From NCBI GenBank assembly GCA_963971425.1, contig OZ020526.1, forward strand, positions 6,785,976 through 6,849,975: 64,000 bases of DNA. The letters are read 5' to 3'. The notes beneath the pieces were generated by a model. It did not search any database. It saw only the letters and a program-made list of their open reading frames with translations, and had not been told where the DNA came from. Position 1 is the first letter of the stretch; every line of letters starts with the position of its first letter. The position numbers were made by a program, and so were the translations under genes. This stretch comes from Bryoerythrophyllum caledonicum. Lineage: Eukaryota > Streptophyta > Bryopsida > Pottiales > Pottiaceae. This document shows positions 1 through 11,189 of this stretch, one piece after another.

Positions 1-803
1 TTTTATATAAAGAACCCACTAAACCACCGGAAATACAAAAACCCATTCTTCAACCATCAAACCTTACATGTCCCATGTATACATCATCAAAAGCAAAAAA
101 TTGGCACATTAGAACACCTTGCTCAACTTTCACTAATTGCAAAAAATCTCAACATCAATAATGCATATACTGCAATTGCTCCACCACACCTACACTCACC
201 TGTGTAAAGTGCAATAAAAAATGGTCTAAGACCCCCTATAAACAACGTTACACCACTAACCCCTCCAACCCCTTACTTCCCAAATACCAAACTCACACCC
301 CTCTAAAATTTGACCCTAACTTCAGATATTACACCGACGGTTCCTTCAATGAACCAACCGAAGCAAGTTCGAAACATTGGCAGCGAGAGAAAGCCGGATA
401 TGGAATATTCAACCCCACTAAACAAATTAAACTTGCCAAAAGACTACATCGACTCCAAAATATCCTTAGAGCCGAAATGATGGCTATCCAAAAAACCCTC
501 AAGATAATTACCATGCAATACTCCAACCAACCGGCACACATTTTTACGGATTGCATTAATGTATTATACCTCCTAAACACACACATAAAACACCCCACTC
601 AACACAATAGTCATCCTCACCAAACTATTGTGACATCCTTGGTCGAAATGCTCCAAAATCGCACACAAATCACCATACTACACAAAGTTTGAGCCCACGC
701 TAACATCCACGGCAACGAACAAGCCAACAAATTAGCAAAGGAAGGTAAAATAAAAGCCTACCAAGATGCCAAAGACCCCTATGAGCACGCTTATGCCAAA
801 AGA
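1..803 (+). pseudogene. LINE fragment with RNase H domain, degenerate
   Basis: Reading one plus frame from about 300 gives an RNase H fold signature: YTDGSF (first Asp, codon 330), AEMMAI (Glu, about 471), FTDCIN (Asp, about 547) and AHANIHGNEQANKLAKEG (about 693-746). RNase H of this kind sits at the C-terminal side of the reverse transcriptase in some LINE polyproteins. Upstream, at about 160-230, is a Cys-rich stretch (CNCS...CVKC) that probably belongs to the same polyprotein. A TGA at 690-692 interrupts the domain just before its last motif, so the copy is dead. The left end lies outside the window. The right end meets the 3' end of the minus-strand LINE at about 803. The RNase H assignment is firm; the exact LINE clade is not. 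Confidence 0.7.
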
Positions 804-1079
804 AGAAGAATTCCGGTTCCCGAAGGAGGCTAGAGTGAATAAAGTGTATGTTCGTTCCACCACTAGCTCCATGTCCACTAGACTCTAGGTTTAGTAGTAT
901 GGAACTACTTCCCCCTCTCAACGGTGTAATCAATAACTGGTAACCAAGAATCCACAAGAGCCATCGCCCTCAATTGTGAGAGATGATAGATAAAGGTTTA
1001 ATTATGTGTTTTAGAAAGGTTTTAAGGGGTTCACATAATTCAGGAAGAGGTTGATTGTTTTTGAGTTTCTACTTGTAAA

Positions 1080-1690
1080 GAAGTAATGACATTGCATGTT
1101 GGATAGCGATAGTGTTGATTTTTGTGAATGTCTTCTTAATTGGATTCCTGGGAATACTGAATGTCTTTTCAAGACTTTTCATAGAGGATATAAAGGTAGT
1201 AGCTCTTGCTCCAGCACCTATGACACTAAGGAACTTAATTTTCCATCAAAAAGTTACAATGTCATTAATAAGTGGTTGGTCTTTATTAATTTTGTTTTTG
1301 ATTGCTTCAGGGGAAAATATGCCATTACAATATTTGAATTCGATATATTGGACAATGAGGTTCGTATTTATGTGGTCTAGTGGGGGATCTTTGTATGGTC
1401 ATCCTTTTACGCATAGTATGTCTGGTTTGAATCTGGCACTACAATGACATCTTTGGGTTCCACATGAGCATGGAAGTAATCATGGAGGGGCCGTGTCTTC
1501 TTGTGGTCTGTTGTTGAAGGTTTTGGCATTCATAAGTGTAAAGCACCAGGATTTGTGAGAGGATATAATTAGTTCTAGATTTCCCATACCGCCTTATTGT
1601 GTCTTTTCATGATTAAAGAGTGTATGTGATGGTTTCGGCATTAAAGGAGTACGTGTAGCCATGTGTCCGGGTCAGTAGATAGAAGATGTT
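1080..1690 (-). pseudogene. LINE C-terminal region (zinc-binding-like and terminal domain), broken
   Basis: The minus-strand translation gives TDPDTWLHVLL followed by a KRHNKAVW motif at about 1690-1560. Further on come IQYIEFKYCN-like and VIGAGARATT motifs at about 1360-1190. Both blocks are found in the same order and spacing in the plus-strand LINE at 18300-18810, which shows that the two are copies of one family. The first block resembles the Cys-rich region after RT in many plant LINEs. The role of the second block is unknown. Stops and frame changes make it non-functional. Confidence 0.55.
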
Positions 1691-3720
1691 TATACAATTT
1701 GTAAAGATGTGTGCGGGTTTATAAACGTATTGTGTAGTACTAATTTGGAGGGTTTTATGGTGGGCCATCATTTGTGCTATGAGGATATTTTGAAGTCCAT
1801 GTAGTCTTTTGGATATTTTTATTCCTTTGGTAGAGTTGTATATGCCATATCCTCCTTTTTCCCTATGCCAATGTCCGAGGCTTGCTACTGTTACTTTTAT
1901 GAAGAAACCATCTATGTAATAGCTATATGTGGAATCAAATTTTAAGGGGATATGGTCACATCATGTAAGAAGGGGGTGGTGTACGGTGGTGAATTTGTGT
2001 TGTGTTTGCATATTTAAGTTGGGACCGTATTTTTTTTTGGTTTGCCGGGGTTTGGGAAGGTGTGGGTGAAGCTATTTTTGTATACAACCGGCATATGTTG
2101 AGGTTATTTGAGATGGAAGTAAGTGTGGTAAGTTGTTCCAAGGTACCAATATTATTGTTTTGATGGTGTATGCATAGTATTTGTATGGTAGATGGCTCAA
2201 GCCTAGGTTTATTTAATAGATTTGGTGGTAGGTGGGTTCTTCATATGGTATAGAGTCTGTTTCAAATAATGCTATGTTGTGAGAATCTAGAAATAGATCT
2301 CAGTGTAGAGTAAATTTTTGGTATCACTTATTATCTGGTGTGATATGAAGAGTGGAGGTGTTTTTTGGATCATTTTTGGTCGGAAGTCTTGCCAATGTAT
2401 TGCTTGTTGTGTTTCTTCTATATTGTGGGGGTGTGCAATTTCATTTCCTATCCATTTGTGGTCAAAGGCGTTTTTTAGTGAGCCAAAAAATTTGTCTCAT
2501 TTTTGAAAGTTGAGTAGAACTTAGTGAGTTGGATAGAGCATGTGATGGGGGCTGAGAAGTATGAGTGTTGGATGTTGAAGGATGTGATTAGTGACTCTAT
2601 AATGGGCGTGGATAATGTATATTGTGCGAGTCTAAGGGGGTCATTTTTTGGGATGCCGTATTTGTATCTTTGGTATTGCCAGACTATTTTGGTTTTGAAT
2701 GATTAGATTATTGGCTCAATGCTTGTAGGGATTTGTAATTTGTTGTGGTATTGGTTCCATAGCTATTGGAGCCTAGTGATTATTTGTCTCCCATTGTCTT
2801 CGTATATGTGTGCTTGATTTTCATTAATTTTAATTGCATTGTTTGATGTGAGGATGTCTTTTTCAGGATTACATTTGGTTGAGTGTATGTTTGAGAAGGG
2901 GAATAATTGTTGGTGGGGTAACGGATCTTGAGTCACAAACTTGCTCATGGGGATGGTATGCTTGAAAGATTTCTGAGTAGAATTTGTTTTGGGTGTTTTG
3001 ATAATACTATGTTTATTGTGTGGAATTATGGGTAGAGGTGTTTTGGTCATGCCATGGAAAGAGGTTCCCTTGAGGTAGCCATTTGTTATAGGAATTGTTA
3101 TTGTGTTGCCATTGGCATAGATACTTGGTATCATTCTTTTCAATTTTGATTTGGTCAATACGTTTTCTATGTTTATGGTCGATAATGAGATGCATGGGAT
3201 AAATAGATGGGTTTTTGAGGATGTGTAATGAGGGGAGAGGAAAGATTGAACGTGGTGGGTGGGGGGGTAAATTGGCAGGGGTTTGTTTATGGGTTAGATA
3301 TCGTTGTTGGTGGTAATATTTGTAGCAATACTAAGGGCGCTTTTCACTAATTTAGATGGTATAGCGTAAAAAGTTTTGAAATCATTATGGTTCATAATGT
3401 GTGTTCCGTTTGGTAGTATAATTTGTTTCAAGTCGGTGATATTAATTGAAAAGAGTTTTTGTAAAAGTTTTTGGGAGAGGTGTTGGTTAATTCTTGTGTC
3501 ATTTTGGGTTTCTTGTAGCCATATATGTTCTAAAGAAAAGGGTTCTAAGAATAAGCCAATGAGTGCTTTTACGGTAGACTTTTGTTTCATTTTTTAGAAG
3601 AATGAATGTTTGGGTGATTGGTGAACTAATGCAACCGGCTTGTTTATTCTTGGAATGTTCTTAGCACCATTATATTTGGCAAGGATAGAGTGGATGAGTC
3701 CTTTATAAATCTTACGAAGT

Positions 3721-4989
3721 CTACATTTTTTGTTGAGTGCGATTTGAAGTTATTCCCCCTATGAATCTAAGGTAAGCATTTTTAAGGGAAAAGGCTTCTA
3801 ATCCAAATAAGTTTTGTGGGAGTTGGATTACCACGCTTGACATACATTTGGGGAGGCCACATATGGATTTTTGTATGGCTGTGGTTTTTTTGTGTAACTT
3901 TTTGATAGCGAGCATAGAGTATGGGACTGCGTCGAAACTGTATGCTACTCCGGGTCTAAGTATTGTGTCTATCATTTTTAATTTTTGTTTCATATTGGCC
4001 GGGCATGTTATTAGTTCTTTGCATTTTTTAGTGCGTTTTGTGGTAGTGATGTAAATTTGTATCTTCCATTTTAGTGAAGGGACAAGATTTGTGCCTAAAT
4101 ATATGTATGGTTTGTTTTGATGTAGTATAGGAATGGGTTGGTTAAGGTATTTTATGTTGGCGGCTTGCATAAGTGCTTTGAATGTTGTGGGGTTCATTTT
4201 GGATTTGTTTGGACATCCCGTGGCTACACATTTTTTGGTGCCAACATCCATACCGGACCAATTGTAGAATTAGTCAGTTTTGTTGAGTTAGGTTTGTAGT
4301 GAATTAAGTTTGCCGCCTATAGCGGCAAGGTCATCTGCGTAGGCGGTCAAGTTAATGGTGACTTATGATGTTCCAAAGGTGTTGCTGTTATTTTTCCTTT
4401 GCATCCATCTTAGTAGTGGTTCTAAGAAGATAATGAATATATATGGGCTTAAGGTATTACCTTGTATGGTTCCTCAATGTATGGGGATGGGCGGAGTTGC
4501 TCCAAATATTCTTTAACATATGGGGTGGAGGAGCGAGAGTATTGTTGCTGACTAATGCAATTGTGTTTGTAGGGTATCATAGGTGAAACATAGTTGCTAG
4601 TAGTCTTGGGTGGTCTATAGCGCCAAATGTGTTTTTGAAATCAATATATCAAATATATACGTCTTGGTTTGTAAGTTGTCAGTCTTCAAGTGCGGCTATT
4701 ATGGTACGGAGTTGTTTAGCGGTACTTCTTTCCGCACGATGCCTTCTTGGTTATCATGTAAGATTCGGTGGTTTTCTCTATATGGAGATAATATGAATGT
4801 AAATGTGCTTGTGAAGAGTTTATAGATAGATTTGGCTAAGGGCATTGGTCTACCGTCGCGGAGCATGGAGGGGTCACCTTTTTTGTAGAGTAACACTGTA
4901 GAGCTACTTTTCCATGAGGCTGGGATTTGTTTTTGTTTGTAGCAGTGCGAGACAAATAGGGAAAGTAATTCATAGAATCTTAGGGGCAT
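3721..4989 (-). pseudogene. LINE reverse transcriptase, broken
   Basis: The minus strand has the LINE RT blocks in order. A KKGDPSMLRDGRPMPL stretch followed by IYKLF lies at about 4890-4820. A QGNTLSPYIF block lies at about 4460-4420. The catalytic YADD is encoded at 4330-4341, and a downstream thumb-like segment runs from 4251 to 3721. The polymerase would copy the element RNA at a nicked target. At least two frame changes and several stops separate these blocks, so this is a pseudogene. The family (non-LTR RT) is secure from YADD and the block order; the clade is not. Confidence 0.7.
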
Positions 4990-5642
4990 TAGTTTTAATA
5001 CGGAGTTTGGAATGCGGTCTGGACATGGGGCTTTATTGTTTCCTATATTTTTGAAGCATGTCTCGTATGTTGCTATGTTAAAGTAGCTGTATAGCGGGAT
5101 TCTTAGTTCACCTTGTTTATCTTTAGTAAAGTTGTCAAGGCCATGTCATAGGTATTGTCTTACCACACATGTACATGAAGGTGGATGGTCTTGTAAATAA
5201 TTGCATCTAGGTACAATAGCTTTGTTGTTTTTGTTTGTTGGTTGTGTATCTCATTTGCAATATCTTCAAGGTTAGATAAGATACTGTTATGTTGGTTGGT
5301 GATACACACTAGTGGTGGTGAGTCATTGTTTTTGAAGACTCTTCTATTAATTTTCTTTGGGCTATTTTCATATACTTGTCTGTATTTAGAGATGATTTTT
5401 TTGATATTTTCTCGGGAATACTTAGTAGTTATATTTCTAGCTTGTTTGTTGGCCTCTTTTGCAATTAATGCAATATCATCTAGCCTTTTATCTGGTGATG
5501 TGTGAGGAGGTGGTGTGGGCGGGATTTGGGTCTTTTGGAGGGTTTGTACTTTTGGCAAATGGGGTGAGTAAACCATTGTGGATTAATTTTTTACGGTGAA
5601 AATTGTTTTCCAAATGGTATGATTGGTGGCAAGGTGTTGTTT

Positions 5643-6420
5643 CTACTTTTTGGAAAGTTTTTGTAGTAGATAGCTTCCTTGATTGGATGCTCTTGTTGTA
5701 AATTGGATTGGTGAGTGGTCTGAGTTTGGAATAATTTTAGTTTTTGTTGTACAAGTGTATTGTGCGTGATTGGAATTTAGTGTGAAAAAACGGTCTATCA
5801 AAATTAGGTATGTGTAGTCATAGCCACCTTGTCTGGAGTACCATGTGTTTGTAGAAATATACGTAAAATTTGGGTTATTGGTGAAGTTACGCCATTGTTG
5901 GTCAATTTGTTGTGGTGGTAAAAATTGGTTTTTGTGTTGCGTGTCAATTAGTGCAAAGTCTCTAATAATGTCACCACATAATAAATATCTGTGGTTTGGG
6001 TGGTTGTTAATTTGGGTGGTAAAGGTATTTTTGATGTTCGTGATGAATCTAATGTCTTTTGGATGGGATGGCATGTAAATGTGGAGTACTACCCACAATT
6101 AAAGGGGTTGGTTATTAATTTTCAGAATTTGTAGGTATGGTGATATGTGCATTGGTGTGGGGATTTTGACAATGTTGCCATGGAATGCGTAGGATTTATG
6201 TAGTGTGAGAAGGCCACAATGACCTCGCATATATGGGCAACGTTGTTGTATGTAGCGTGTCAGTGCATGGGTATTATAAAAGTTTATAGTTCGGGAAAAT
6301 TTGTTATATATATTTAGTAGACTTTATGGCTGTGAGTTTGGTTTCTTGGATGGTAATTATAGCAAGGGGAGTATTTTTGTATGTAACGAGGTTCTTAATG
6401 CATGGAAGCGCTGTCGTGAA
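5643..6420 (-). pseudogene. LINE endonuclease (APE-like) domain, broken
   Basis: In the minus frames the start of the domain contains an IQETKLTA motif (about 6350), the glutamate-bearing motif of exonuclease-endonuclease-phosphatase folds. Further on come LCGDII (about 5975), matching the GDxN position, and SDHSPI (about 5720), the terminal His motif. In LINEs this enzyme nicks target DNA to prime reverse transcription. The reading frame is broken between 6100 and 6350. The GDxN asparagine is replaced (GDII), so activity is unlikely. The adjoining ORF at 5576-5160 has no recognisable domain and is taken as the linker to the reverse transcriptase. Confidence 0.6.
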
Positions 6421-6479
6421 GTGATTACGTACATGGTGTGAAAACATATATCAGTATAGAAAAATAGGGGGTATTGAAT

Positions 6480-6760
6480 GGTCTAGGCCAACAGTGAAGA
6501 TATGACTAGTGGATTCATCCTCAACCACACGGTCATACTTTACCGGGGCGAGCCTTATCTTGGGAATGATATTCCTGCATCTTGTCACTAGCTCAGGTTT
6601 TAGGAGCGTCAACCGGCTGTCTCACTGCTAAAGTTTTTGCAGCCCCCAAGACCACGCGTCACATTATCCGTTCAGAGAGTCTACGGGAATCGAACTCTGA
6701 ACTAGTTTAGTGTGGCCGAACGCTCAGCCAGCCCGCTGAGCCGTGATCGATGTGCGAAGA
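6480..6760 (-). repeat. tRNA-derived SINE-like sequence
   Basis: On the minus strand a good RNA polymerase III A box (TGGCTGAGCG, complement of 6721-6730) is followed about 27 bp later by a B box (GTTCGATTCCC, complement of 6684-6694). No acceptor or T-stem pairing is possible around them, so this is not a working tRNA. A tRNA-related SINE head is the likeliest reading. The 3' body would extend towards 6480, next to the 5' end of the LINE, and its end is not sharply defined. Confidence 0.5.
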
Positions 6761-7082
6761 TGTCATCCAGTAGTATATAAGCGTTTGTAACATTGGGATT
6801 ACCCAAAATATGTAAAAAACCAATCACGATTGGTAATATGTTTATAAGTTTGGGGTTTGTTATAATAGTTGGTAAATTAGTTTGAAAGTTGATATGAAAG
6901 GGTTATTTCGTACGTTTTTGTTAAATTAGTTGAAGTCTTTGGATTATTTAGGACTTAAATGTTTGATGTTAAGCTTTTAGATAAAGTTTGGCCTCAAAGT
7001 TTAGAGTTTAGTTCTAAATGTTTAAATAGAAAAGATAGAATTGAATATGCAAAAGATAGTGTAAAAAACATAGAATGATATG

Positions 7083-7190
7083 GCAAGGGATAGAAGGATA
7101 AGAAGGAGGTGGCAAAGGATAAGAAGGAGGTGGCAAAGGATTGAAGGAGGTGGCAAAGGATAGGAGGAGGTGGCAAGGGATGGAGGGGGA
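7083..7190 (+). repeat. Minisatellite, units of about 20-21 bp
   Basis: About five head-to-tail units centred on AAGGAGGTGGCAAAGGAT give a purine-rich strand asymmetry. The minus-strand ORFs over it are repeat translations and not genes. Confidence 0.75.
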
Positions 7191-7199
7191 TGGGTTTTG

Positions 7200-8311
7200 G
7201 ATGAAAAGTCCTCCTCCTATTCGCCGATTCTCGTGTCCAATGAGAATCAAGAGGGCTGTCCGCGGCCTTATCAAGCGTTTCAGCAACTCTAAAGGGGGCA
7301 TTCGATCAAGGGAGGCCATATTCGAGTAGTTTGAATTGCAGGCTATACTTTGGGTACAAAAAACGTAGGATTTGGAGTTGGGGTTAAGAAGTTATGAGCC
7401 TTAGAAGTTAGGGGGCGATTTGGGAACCTACTGCCACTCTTTTGAGCATCCCGGGAGTTTCAAGAAAGCTTTTGGAGATCGGGAAGAGCGGCTATAAAGG
7501 TGTTTTCAAGTTCTACCTTTTATGCGGAAGAATTGAAGGATTTGGAGCTTTTATGTAGGAGATATTTGGAGCTGAACAGCGCACAAATATTTTCTAAGAC
7601 TGTAAGTATATCACTTTGATGTTGGTGGCGGTTTTGGCCATATCTTTGGCTTCTGGACGAGTTTTTGGCTAAGACTTTTCAAGAAGGTGGTTTATTATGC
7701 TGTCAAGCTATATCTTAAATTTCGTAGCGTTTGGAGCATTTTCTTGGAAGTTATGAAGATTTTGGTGCGCGGGTGTTTGTAAACAAGGTTTTAGAGAGGC
7801 TGTAGGTATTTCTGTGATATCTCAAGATCTGTGAGGTATCTACGGTTGAAACTTTGTGTAGCTGATTTTAATAGTATATCAGTTCTACTGCTGAAGTTTG
7901 GATCTATTTAGACGGTTAGATTAAGAGATACAAGCTCTTAGGATTCGGGTTAGTTTCCTTTTCTAAGGCTTGTAAAATTATATGGTTTCCTTAGATAGTT
8001 GGGTTCCTTTGTCCTATAAGGACTTGTGTAATGAAGTGATTGTCTCTTGAAAGGGACAATCTTCATATATATTTGGAGTTTCTTTTATCAAGAACTTGAT
8101 TGAGTAAAAGTGGCAGCCAGAAATCCAGTATTTTCTTGGAACATAAACTCTCTACCACGACAGCGCAATATTGAGGGATAGTGCATTCCATGTTAAAATA
8201 CATGTGTCGTTGTCTTCTGTGTTTGTCATCTGATTTAGAGGAGGAGTCTGTGGAGGTGGTGGAGGCGAGTGTGTGTATACAAGGATAGGCTCAAAGCGTC
8301 TTAACGTTTCT
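7200..8311. other. Gene-free stretch, possibly retroelement-derived
   Basis: No supported coding region is seen. The stretch at about 7980-8170, with a TATATA-like site near 8068 and a nearby short inverted repeat (TTGTCTCTTGAAAGGGACAA, about 8040-8060), resembles the end of an LTR. No partner repeat exists in the window, so this is only a suggestion. Confidence 0.2.
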
Positions 8312-9260
8312 TTAACCGTAAAGGCTCAAGAGGCCCCTCGAGGGACTCTTTAAGGTTTGGACATGTTCCTATGGTGTCAATTTATAACATTCATTTTTGA
8401 AATTTCTATTGTAGATGGACATTGCTAAAAGCTTTAAGTGAGTCCAATTTTTTTCCTAAATCCAACATTTTATGAAAAAGTTACAGGGTTTTGAATATCA
8501 AATGGGGAAACCGGGTACGTCGGGCAACTCCAAAAACTTTTACTAGGACATTCTATTGAATGTGAGATTTTCATTCCTAACAAATAATATTATTTCCTTT
8601 CATATTTTCAAACAAAACCTCTTGTCTTAAGTGGAAAATAACATAATAATCTAAGTCAAACATTTTGACACATTGTCACACTTTGTCCGGCAAGGTACCA
8701 AAAAAACTTCTATTCCAAATAAAAATTAGAGATCTTTGTATTTTTTACATTTTATTTTTTCAACTACAATATGTGGTGTAAACCTCCTTATTCACCATTT
8801 TGATTATCATTCTTAAACATATTTAGTTCACAAAAAAATAAAACGTGAATTAGCAAATTTTGAACCTCCACTCCTTGCACATTTGTTTTGAATACGCTAC
8901 ATCCCTTTTCTACGTCTAAAAATTGGTGTGCAAGGAAATAACATCATGATTAACATGATGGTAATGTTTTTAGACGTTGTATAGTTCAAAAATTTGACAC
9001 CAAGTGTAGTCCAGTCTATTGGTCCACTCAAAGCAAGGAAGAAAAAGAACGGTTTTCTGTACTTCAAACACTATAATCTTTCACTCCGTGCTGTCAAAGT
9101 GTATGAAATTTAGTGAGGATGTTAATGAATAAGTCTTGCTTTAGATCCTACAATTAGATGTAGAAATAATAGGTTTTGATTTCCTCGTTATTCATTGCAC
9201 TTTATCGAGCAGTTTTGAAGTGTTTTTTGGTGTGAAAATGCCTTGGGCCTTTGGGGTTAA
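8312..9260. mobile_element. TTAA-bounded non-autonomous element, copy 1
   Basis: The element is bounded by TTAA at 8312-8315 and 9257-9260. Its terminal inverted repeats read TTAACCGTAAAGGCTCAAGA on the left and, in complement, TTAACCCCAAAGGCCCAAGG on the right. Its body aligns along its length with 58019-58949 and 61437-62389 and more loosely with 54091-55672. It has no coding capacity. TTAA target sites with CCC-type ends are the hallmark of piggyBac transposons, so a piggyBac-related MITE is the favoured class. Confidence 0.65.
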
Positions 9261-9299
9261 TAAGTTCATTGGGGAGATATGGGAAGTGTTGTTGTGTTG

Positions 9300-10030
9300 T
9301 GTTTTGTGTTGAGGGTGGGTTTTGATTATGGATGAAGTCGTATAGTTTTTTATGTATCAAATCTTTATAATGTATGATGTCTTTATAATGTCTTTCTTCG
9401 ATGAATTTTGTGTACGGATGATTTGTGTGGATGTGCCGTTCAGGTGGGTTATCTAGAGCGGCTAATTTGTTTAGGAGATTGTTAGTCCATAATGTTATAT
9501 TAGAGTATTGTGGTGATAGGAGGTGGTTACATTCTTCTAAAGAGGGGTGAGTAGTGACTATTAAAGTATATAGTATATATGATGTGGGGTGTTTTATGTT
9601 TTGTCGGATATAGTGGGCGATATGTGGGAATGCAACATTGTGTGTATTGTGTAGTGCGTGTGTATTATTTAGGAGGGGTGCAAATGTGCTGAATATGTGT
9701 TGGTATTTGGGGTGGAGTCTTATGGTGCTTGGAATAAAGTATGGTTTTTCTCTTTTTTATGTTTTGATGGGTGTGTTTTTATTAAGTTTGGCATAGGGTT
9801 GGGGTTTGTTTTGAGTGTGGGGTCAGAGATCTTTATTGCCTTTGCCTTTATTGGCATTGTTTCAAAGAAGAGAGGGAATTTGTTTTTAAGCGTTGTTAAT
9901 GTTGGTTTTTTGTTGTGAATAGAGTTATATAGATCTTTGTGTAGCGAGGTTCTTTGTTTGAGAATGTGTTTGTAATTTTCTTTGAAGCGAGTGTGTAAAT
10001 GTTTGTGATAGTGTGTCATTCTGGAGGGTT
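9300..10030 (-). pseudogene. Unrecognised degenerate coding-like region
   Basis: The minus strand stays mostly open here. It contains a 99-residue ORF (10019-9720) and, in other frames to about 9300, similar Asn/His/Lys-rich peptide. Two segments resemble each other (HKDLYNSIHNKKP and HKKLYDFIHNQNP), and the style matches the AT-rich LINE coding DNA elsewhere in the window. No domain is recognisable. It is probably a fragment of a retroelement ORF. Confidence 0.3.
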
Positions 10031-11060
10031 TGCAGGTGTTGTTATTTTTTTGTAAAAATGTATGTGTATAATGTTGACTGGGTGTGGTATTTTAAGGGGG
10101 TTTTAGAGAGGTGTTACGGGTTTCTTGTGATGGGCTGATGGTGGTAGCTATTGTGTATATTGTGTAGAGTGGTGTGTATTTCTTGGATCTAATGATGTAT
10201 TGGCATATGTGGGAGTTGACATTGTATTTGTTGTAAGACACATGTGTCATAATAAAGAGGGAGGCAAAATGTTTTAGCTACGTATTGGTATTTTGGATGT
10301 AGTTTAATTGTTCTAGGGATAAGATATGTTATTACTCGCCTGGTTGTTTAATTGTAGTTTAATTGTTCTGGTGTGTTGTTGGATGGTTTTTGAGGAGATT
10401 GGTCATGGGGCCTTGGTTGGATTCAACGTTATAACATAGTGGTAAGAGTATAGTGTTGAGAAATGTGTAATGTGGTGCTTTGGTGTGCTTGGTTTGCATT
10501 TTAAATTACTTTGGAGTTTGTTTCTTAGTTTTAGTATTGATTTTGCTTATTGATTGTGGAGGTTTTGGTTGGATGAAAGGTTTGGGGATTGTAGTTTTTC
10601 TCTTTTGTTTGCTTGCCAATTATTTTGTGTTGTCTCTATATTTTTGTTTTGTGTTAGAATATAGATATATAATATAATTTTGTTTGATTTGACTCTTTTG
10701 TTTTTTATTTTATTTTTCTTCTCATTAAATTTTTTTTCTTAATTTTTATTATTCTTATTTTTTGTCTTAAGAAAGTATATAAATATACTATAGTATGTTT
10801 TGTTTTCTTTTTGCATGTATTTTTTTTATAACTCTTGATGTTTTTTGGATATATATTTTAGTATATAAATTGCCTTAAATTGCCTTTCCCCTATTGCATT
10901 GTTGGACATAGTGCCAAGGCAAATTGACCCCCTCGCTCGTCTTCATCCAAGGTGGGCCCCATCTTAATTGCATGGGGTCATTTTTCTAGCCCTCTTATTT
11001 TGGGGGGTCTATAGGCTTTTTTTGGATTTTTTTGGGACAAATTTGGGGCTTATGGCCATT
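10030..11060. other. AT/T-rich gene-free stretch
   Basis: There are long T-rich runs, especially 10680-10860. The small plus-strand ORF at 10480-10677 is Phe/Leu/Cys-rich because of the T-rich composition and is not supported as a gene. Confidence 0.5.
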
Positions 11061-11189
11061 GTTTAACTCAGTAGCGCCTCCCTTGCTTTAAATAGGGACC
11101 CATTCAAAAACAAAATAGGGGTCAAGTTTGGCTCCACCACCTCGTGGCCCCCTTGGATAAAGACAAGCGAGGAAGTCAATTCGCCCTGG

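Larger units (their letters stand above)
804..6440 (-). mobile_element. Near full-length degenerate APE-type LINE
   Basis: A non-LTR retrotransposon lies on the minus strand. Its domains run in the order expected for an APE-type LINE: an apurinic-like endonuclease (about 6420-5640), a linker (5576-5160), reverse transcriptase (4989-3721), a poorly conserved middle part (3597-1700) and a C-terminal part (1690-1080). The C-terminal part is shared with the plus-strand LINE at 17970-19186. Many stops and frame changes show that it is not functional. The 3' untranslated part (about 990-804) also recurs after the LINE at 19063-19186 and alone at 24555-24712. It ends in a TTC-rich stretch. Confidence 0.75.

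Noticed and set aside
1112..1447. Plus-strand hydrophobic ORF as a membrane protein
   Set aside because: It is antisense to LINE C-terminal coding motifs that match a second copy, so the minus reading is the real one.
6640..6740. Functional tRNA gene on minus
   Set aside because: A and B boxes are present, but the acceptor and T stems cannot pair and no proper anticodon arm is visible. A SINE head fits better.
7980..8170. Solo LTR
   Set aside because: It is LTR-like in style, but no partner, target duplication or defined ends were found.
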